Assembly: GCA_020052635.1 (NCBI GenBank)
Contig: JAGVOR010000049.1
Location: forward strand, 1-13,090
DNA from: Candidatus Omnitrophota bacterium
GTDB taxonomy: Bacteria; Omnitrophota; Gorgyraeia; Gygaellales; Profunditerraquicolaceae
Reading direction: 5' to 3'
DNA length: 13,090 nt
Part shown: one piece after another, positions 12,101 through 13,090 of the stretch
How positions within the stretch are numbered: the first letter of the stretch is position 1
Layout of the letters: each line of letters opens with the position of its first letter
Made by a program: the position numbers and the translations under genes
Notes under the pieces: generated by a model
What the model saw: only the letters and a program-made list of their open reading frames with translations
What the model was told of the DNA's origin: nothing
Database searches by the model: none

Positions 12101-13090
12101 AAATGGGTATGGACTTTTGGCCGGCTTAGGAGGTGAAAGCGCGATTAAGCTTATGTATCTGGTGGCGCTTTTAATTAGAGAAGAAGGATTTAACGATACA
12201 AATTCTTATGAAGGGTTCCTGGTTAATTTCTCCGCAGTAGATGCGGGAAGAATGAAGAGTTTCTTAGAAAATGTAAGTTTTGACGATTTAAAAAAGATAA
12301 GAAATGGCACCGCGGTGACCGGGCGATTAAGAGCGGCCTTCGGGATCAAGATTGACTGGGAGTACGCGATTCCTTACCGAAAGTATAAAGCCAGCGAAAG
12401 GTGGCGCAATGCCCAGCATTTGTATGCCAGACTGGTTTTAGATTTATCCGAAGTTAGGATGGCAGCCGCAGCAATGATCGCTCCTCTTGAAGAAGTATCT
12501 ATTTTAGAAAAGATAAAGGATATTGAATCTAGGCTCGCACGAGCAAGAAGCATTAATAGATTAATAACGCTGAGGACTGATTTAGAAAAAGCCTATCAAG
12601 ATTTCGAAGCGGCTATGCGATTAAGAAAAGTAAGGTTAAGCAGGCGTTCCCAAGATGTAGGAATTTATTATCCTGGCGAAGGACCGGTTGAATTATTGAT
12701 GGAAGATTTACTGTCCGGTGAAACACAAAGTGGCAGATGGAGGATGGGCTCGGCGGTAGTTTCGGCAACTAATGTAGCGGCATTCCGGCAGTTGTTTATT
12801 CTAAAACGATTGGCATTTGCTAAAGATATGGATATCTTTCCGGCCATGGAAATAGAAACCCAGGATGGCTTTGCGCTTAAAGCGGTTTTTCTGCCGGCAG
12901 ACTTAGATTTTACCGGGGTACTAGATAGAGGTCTTACGCTTGTGGAGTTATGTGCACGGCTGAAAGCCGCCTGTCCAGAGTGCTTCCTGATTCTAAAGCG
13001 CTATGACCATCAGGCTGAAAATTTCGCGGGGGCAGTAGAAGTAATCCAGCAAAAACTTATTGCGGCTTTAGAGGTGGATGCTAGCGAAGA
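1..13090 (+). CDS. Giant multidomain membrane-anchored protein, partial at both ends
   Basis: A single open frame runs from the codon at base 3 to the right edge: 4,362 complete codons without a stop of any kind, so stop-codon reassignment is not needed to explain it. Both ends lie outside the window. The chain carries, in order, a membrane hairpin, DUF359 (GTP-dependent dephospho-CoA kinase family), radical SAM, xanthine-dehydrogenase-type molybdopterin domain, phosphomannose isomerase, cobalamin-binding radical SAM, phosphopantetheine adenylyltransferase, a second membrane hairpin, and a second cobalamin-binding radical SAM, with unrecognised helical linkers between. Codon choice looks similar throughout (AGA/AGG and CGN arginines mixed everywhere), which argues against a very recent insertion of any one part. 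The frame crosses every domain junction without a shift, so these are not separate operon genes. Giant genes of this kind are known from Omnitrophota; assignment to that phylum is an inference. Whether the product is cleaved after translation cannot be seen. Confidence 0.95.
390..473 (+). repeat. Short beta-rich unit, copy A
   Basis: Residues 130-157 hold the pattern C-P-V-V-F, then G-K-L-Y-F-I-G, then L-Y-L-I-N-V-E-S. The same pattern returns at residues 420-448 as S-P-V-R-F, G-R-L-Y-F-V-G, Y-L-F-E-I-S-L-K-S. The alternating hydrophobic residues suggest a few beta strands joined by tight turns. The two copies flank the DUF359 domain. The function is unknown, and I do not recognise a named family. 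The upstream stretch (residues 70-129) is mostly helical and basic, with no recognisable motif. Confidence 0.5.
555..1055 (+). other. GTP-dependent dephospho-CoA kinase-like domain (DUF359) within the giant CDS
   Basis: Residues 185-351 match the DUF359 family (COG1909), which in archaea phosphorylates dephospho-CoA with GTP in the last step of CoA synthesis. Visible signatures in order: the LKPAARRDY start with a following YG-P segment; AVGDIISLSLEKAGIKP (GD at 232-233), the family's GDVVS...GIKPDL element; YDGKSGN (D252, G253, K254), matching the DGK motif; NPDGFLT (N274, P275, G277), matching NPxGxIT; EGEENFAALLAI (residues 299-310), matching the DGEEDLLALPAI strand; then GDVVVYGV and a final VMLRVT strand. 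The length of about 167 residues fits a whole family member, so the domain is not truncated. The aspartate of DGEEDL is replaced by glutamate (E-G-E-E-N), and one loop (PEHTELTADYIAV) differs from typical members. The partner activity, PPAT, lies about 8 kb downstream on the same chain. I am confident of the fold and less sure of the activity. Confidence 0.82.
1056..1934 (+). other. Unrecognised inter-domain region with second beta-rich unit
   Basis: Residues 352-644 link the DUF359 domain to radical SAM domain 1. They begin with a helical part (KYQIIENMARELDSKLSSK), pass a hydrophobic stretch (LFYIPALVVCLFDDYIDI) too short and too acidic to be a clear membrane helix, and then carry copy B of the short beta unit (1260-1346). 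Beyond it is an aromatic, charge-rich helical section (for example FYDYMLNPLGSPFAESI, and EEICTILAREQKKRDHFYYRL). The section just before the radical SAM core (YIDNIKGFLGDPAVRALALGE) may be its N-terminal cap. No catalytic motif that I know is visible. It could be a scaffold or a divergent domain. Confidence 0.5.
1260..1346 (+). repeat. Short beta-rich unit, copy B
   Basis: Residues 420-448 repeat the pattern of copy A at 390-473: S-P-V-R-F, G-R-L-Y-F-V-G, then Y-L-F-E-I-S-L-K-S. Alignment needs only single-residue gaps. DNA identity is low, so this is an old duplication or a reused small fold, not a recent copy. Confidence 0.5.
1935..2850 (+). other. Radical SAM domain 1 (no auxiliary-cluster cysteines in its tail)
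   Basis: Residues 645-950. The [4Fe-4S]-binding motif C-x3-C-x2-C is present as SCTSNCVFCYK, with C658, C662 and C665, preceded by a first beta strand (LELHIGVS). The SAM-contacting GGE-like motif follows as ISGGAEPL (G712, G713, E715), then the strand YLYTNG (740-743) and the strand RFSLEA. This is the order expected for the partial TIM barrel of MoaA/SPASM-like radical SAM enzymes. The C-terminal part (PTIDPFGFVWES, then FNLGRIQPG) resembles the region where SPASM proteins hold auxiliary-cluster cysteines ('dG.v.pC ... lGni'), but serine stands where cysteine is expected and no cysteine follows. It can therefore bind the radical SAM cluster but probably not extra clusters. The substrate is not predictable. 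It has no cobalamin-binding part, unlike the two later modules. Confidence 0.9.
2851..3116 (+). other. Linker between radical SAM 1 and the molybdopterin domain
   Basis: Residues 951-1038. Mixed helical sequence with no recognised motif. It includes GIPADCHPFIGYHR and a basic helix (MAIDKVKALLQRDFGL). The first part may complete the radical SAM fold; the end leads into the VTGR element that opens the next domain. Confidence 0.45.
3117..5264 (+). other. Xanthine dehydrogenase/aldehyde oxidase-type molybdopterin domain
   Basis: Residues 1039-1754, about 715 residues, the usual length of the molybdenum subunit of this family (hydroxylation of purines, aldehydes or aromatic acids). The a/b hammerhead opens with DIVTGRYAW and LKPGLVHARVV, then INVAVVAE-like sequence (LDIIAVIFTHNRD). 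The molybdopterin part shows G-x3-H-x3-E around SRRHWPGEAQ, a S-Q-N strand, FGLGF (1257-1261) in the place of GGGFGGK, EGRVESIEATD in the place of DGxIxAxxxD, PKRGY with R1385 in the place of the AFRGFG arginine, VDLGTF in the place of TEMGQG, MKIIVDCGKILN for the conserved late strand, and VRGIGE with E1718 aligned to the catalytic glutamate of GxGEPP. Co-factor loops are altered (GQG and GGFGGK are not exact), so the substrate range or cofactor form may differ. The iron-sulfur and FAD partners this family needs are not in the window. Confidence 0.82.
5283..6150 (+). other. Type I phosphomannose isomerase-like cupin domain
   Basis: Residues 1761-2050. Phosphomannose isomerase (ManA) interconverts mannose 6-phosphate and fructose 6-phosphate with a zinc ion, feeding GDP-mannose and glycan synthesis. 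The metal ligands of the family are all in place: Q1846 and H1848 in AQIHPEE (family VQVHPD), E1858 in TKEEAWLIG (family GKTExWYI), and H1920 in KPGLIHAAGQGVEVIEVQLNPDS (two parts of the family's PAGTIHAxGxGxxxLExQxNSD). The segment after E1858 aligns with the family's 'Y.G......eef...i..G...e.L....v..GD.f' pattern. The loop between H1848 and E1858 is shorter than in stand-alone bacterial enzymes. A second beta region ending in VKVAQGGSVQLLCVSLKG fits the C-terminal jelly roll. The first part (SHPGRDFTLTDLLR) is divergent. Fold assignment is firm and activity likely; the true sugar is unproven. Confidence 0.85.
6151..6566 (+). other. Linker after the isomerase domain
   Basis: Residues 2051-2188. 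A helical start (QDLIEMIQRSFISQEIDALL, then EHLQELLEYLG) is followed by a short beta segment (YRHIIVLVYIDPATGRKEFV) and an RRLIEAFI helix. It leads directly into the first strand of the cobalamin-binding fold. No motif is recognised. Confidence 0.45.
6567..7820 (+). other. Cobalamin-binding radical SAM module 1 (radical SAM 2)
   Basis: Residues 2189-2606. The N-terminal part has the Rossmann-like B12-binding order used by class B radical SAM enzymes (BchE/methyltransferase-like): KKILLINPV, then GIKSLAAFLAD, QPDIVGVTSI, AKVALGGISAS and IDVAFVGESEEAF. As usual in this class there is no DxHxxG motif, since the base is not coordinated by histidine. The radical SAM core has TGCSFACKFC with C2412, C2416 and C2419, then FFLDDLFTVD, then LGPETGD (E2519, T2520), then IIGIPGQDW (residues 2558-2565) and SPYPGTAYY. 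Known relatives methylate unreactive carbons or phosphorus, or rearrange rings; which applies here is unknown. The IPGQDW motif has QD where most relatives have GE[TS]. The later module at 10260-11700 shares this oddity. Confidence 0.9.
7821..9128 (+). other. Unrecognised, mostly helical region
   Basis: Residues 2607-3042 separate the first cobalamin radical SAM module from the adenylyltransferase domain. A helical bundle follows the barrel (SRDEIREAVSLLSDLAL, then EIDRIMEIIDRKIEL). The part around residues 2700-2835 could be a small alpha/beta domain (RLIIYPVDTLIR, then LELVIQCMPDS). Then comes a coiled-coil-like stretch (8532-8709), a short hydrophobic run (FLQWLLIWLFNIYPF), and a final soluble segment with VLEILHVSEQDGVAEWVF. 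I recognise no family or catalytic residues. Roughly 1.3 kb with no assigned function. Confidence 0.5.
8532..8709 (+). other. Predicted coiled coil in the unrecognised region
   Basis: Residues 2844-2903 show heptad-like spacing of hydrophobic residues among charged ones (QGLEREINLIKRMIGRLKAM and QLDKFISSILKEYNQ). Typical of a helical spacer or oligomerisation helix. Judged by eye only. Confidence 0.4.
9129..9660 (+). other. Archaeal-type phosphopantetheine adenylyltransferase-like domain
   Basis: Residues 3043-3219. The HxGH nucleotidyltransferase motif is exact: VSGTFDTPLHEGHLRYL, H3063 and H3066. It is followed by the second nucleotide-binding strand (LVLVISGEGLAKKKLF, family VGLTSDExxxxK), the helix EERRDNLRRVIQEY (family P-x-x-x-R-x-x-x-L), and the third motif RSSAIRG (3200-3206), matching ISSTRIR. 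The segment EAVVITDEG fits the strand AIVVSPET of the archaeal and eukaryotic PPAT family (COG1019), which differs from bacterial CoaD. That enzyme makes dephospho-CoA from ATP and 4'-phosphopantetheine. Other HxGH cytidylyltransferases such as TagD-like proteins are the main alternative, but the AKKK and SSxIR spacing favours PPAT. It is on the same chain as the DUF359 domain, which would carry out the next step. Confidence 0.8.
9702..9860 (+). other. Membrane hairpin (two transmembrane helices)
   Basis: Residues 3234-3251 (LILCNVLLPVIGSILYMA) and 3262-3282 (VIHWLAVLALAVLLVIFLVKF) are hydrophobic enough to span the membrane, joined by a short loop (KSGQIAIST). A low-complexity GGAAEHPGK segment precedes the first helix. 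A strongly basic stretch (NSKNKMKDK) follows the second helix, so by the positive-inside rule the chain after it is probably cytoplasmic. With a short loop, the sequence on both sides would be on that same side. Confidence 0.8.
9861..10259 (+). other. Linker between membrane hairpin and second cobalamin module
   Basis: Residues 3287-3419. Helical segment (SEAQLMANFLNNYLDTDEEA, then NQNRLQERLSRLIPEYEAAM), then a beta section (NRFTFTGPLTGQAVDLYLLY) that leads to the B12-binding strand. No recognised family. Confidence 0.45.
10260..11700 (+). other. Cobalamin-binding radical SAM module 2 (radical SAM 3)
   Basis: Residues 3420-3900. The B12-type fold begins TVLLIASRLPGN and continues with MGISQLAACLTD, LIIGLSCIGG, VKIIAGGTHPT and DYVAIGAHVEMFPYL (family VVIGEGE.TF). 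The radical SAM core has EGCKGKCKYCAA with C3682, C3686 and C3689, then YFILDDTFGVD, GLHFGAETGEQS (E3798, T3799), and MLALPRQDWQ (Q3842, D3843, W3844). Compared with module 1, the order of strands, the LDD-F-VD element, the ETG element and the P-x-Q-D-W element all recur, so the two modules are paralogues. The insertion between the first helix and the second strand (DAERTLLAKDTSLITEYLKS) is longer than in module 1. Substrate unknown. B12 binding is inferred from fold order. Confidence 0.9.
11701..13090 (+). other. Unrecognised C-terminal part of the window
   Basis: Residues 3900-4362 follow the last radical SAM core. The first part is acidic (VELGDLYADNQAQL, HPDVDDQEIDGNE). A helical section (LLAGLGGESAIKLMYLVAL) has no recognisable motif. 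Residues 4161-4216 look like a coiled coil. From about residue 4217 the order GEGPVELLMEDLL, MGSAVVSATNVAAF, MDIFPAMEIETQDG and LTLVELCARLKAA loosely recalls the PHP fold, whose third conserved element is 'iPGiEi', but the metal-binding histidines of PHP enzymes are missing. The chain continues beyond the window, so the domain boundary is unknown. Confidence 0.4.
12483..12650 (+). other. Predicted coiled coil near the right edge
   Basis: Residues 4161-4216 have heptad-like hydrophobic spacing among charged residues (ILEKIKDIESRLARARS, then LRTDLEKAYQDFEAAMRLRK). Probably a helical spacer before the last segment. Judged by eye. Confidence 0.45.

Noticed and set aside
1-13090. An operon of separate genes joined by missed stops or frameshifts
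   Set aside because: The same frame crosses every domain junction without any stop codon, and long in-frame linkers lie between domains instead of start sites with ribosome binding sequences. Stop-codon reassignment is also unnecessary.

Overview
The whole window is the inside of one giant protein-coding gene. Reading the + strand from base 3, I translated every codon to the right edge and met no TAA, TAG or TGA. That gives 4,362 complete codons in one open frame that enters and leaves the window, so neither the start nor the stop is visible. There is no intergenic DNA, RNA gene, promoter, terminator, mobile element or CRISPR array here. Residue numbers below count from the codon at base 3 (residue n starts at base 3n).

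The predicted polypeptide is a mosaic of enzyme-like domains on a chain with at least two membrane hairpins. In order: the end of a membrane hairpin (1-195); a small beta-rich unit (390-473); a domain matching the archaeal GTP-dependent dephospho-CoA kinase family, DUF359 (555-1055); an unrecognised stretch with a second copy of the beta unit (1056-1934); radical SAM domain 1 (1935-2850); a complete xanthine-dehydrogenase/aldehyde-oxidase type molybdopterin domain (3117-5264); a type I phosphomannose isomerase cupin domain (5283-6150); a linker; a cobalamin-binding radical SAM module (6567-7820); an unrecognised helical stretch (7821-9128); an archaeal-type phosphopantetheine adenylyltransferase-like domain (9129-9660); a second membrane hairpin (9702-9860); a linker; a second cobalamin-binding radical SAM module (10260-11700); and an unrecognised tail with a coiled coil and perhaps a degraded PHP-like fold (11701-13090).

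The organism is probably a member of Omnitrophota (formerly OP3) or a similarly little-cultured lineage. This rests on gene size, intermediate GC and domain mosaicism, because exceptionally long genes are known from that phylum. It is an inference and no marker gene is present. The need for low-potential iron-sulfur clusters points to an anaerobic cytoplasm.

How the parts might cooperate: the two CoA-type domains correspond to the last two steps of CoA synthesis as archaea are thought to do them (4'-phosphopantetheine to dephospho-CoA, then GTP-dependent phosphorylation to CoA). The three radical SAM domains and the molybdopterin domain are redox or radical chemistry, and the isomerase domain is sugar-phosphate chemistry. 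Diagnostic residues survive in most domains, so this does not look like a graveyard of dead domains. No single known pathway unites them, and I offer none as fact.
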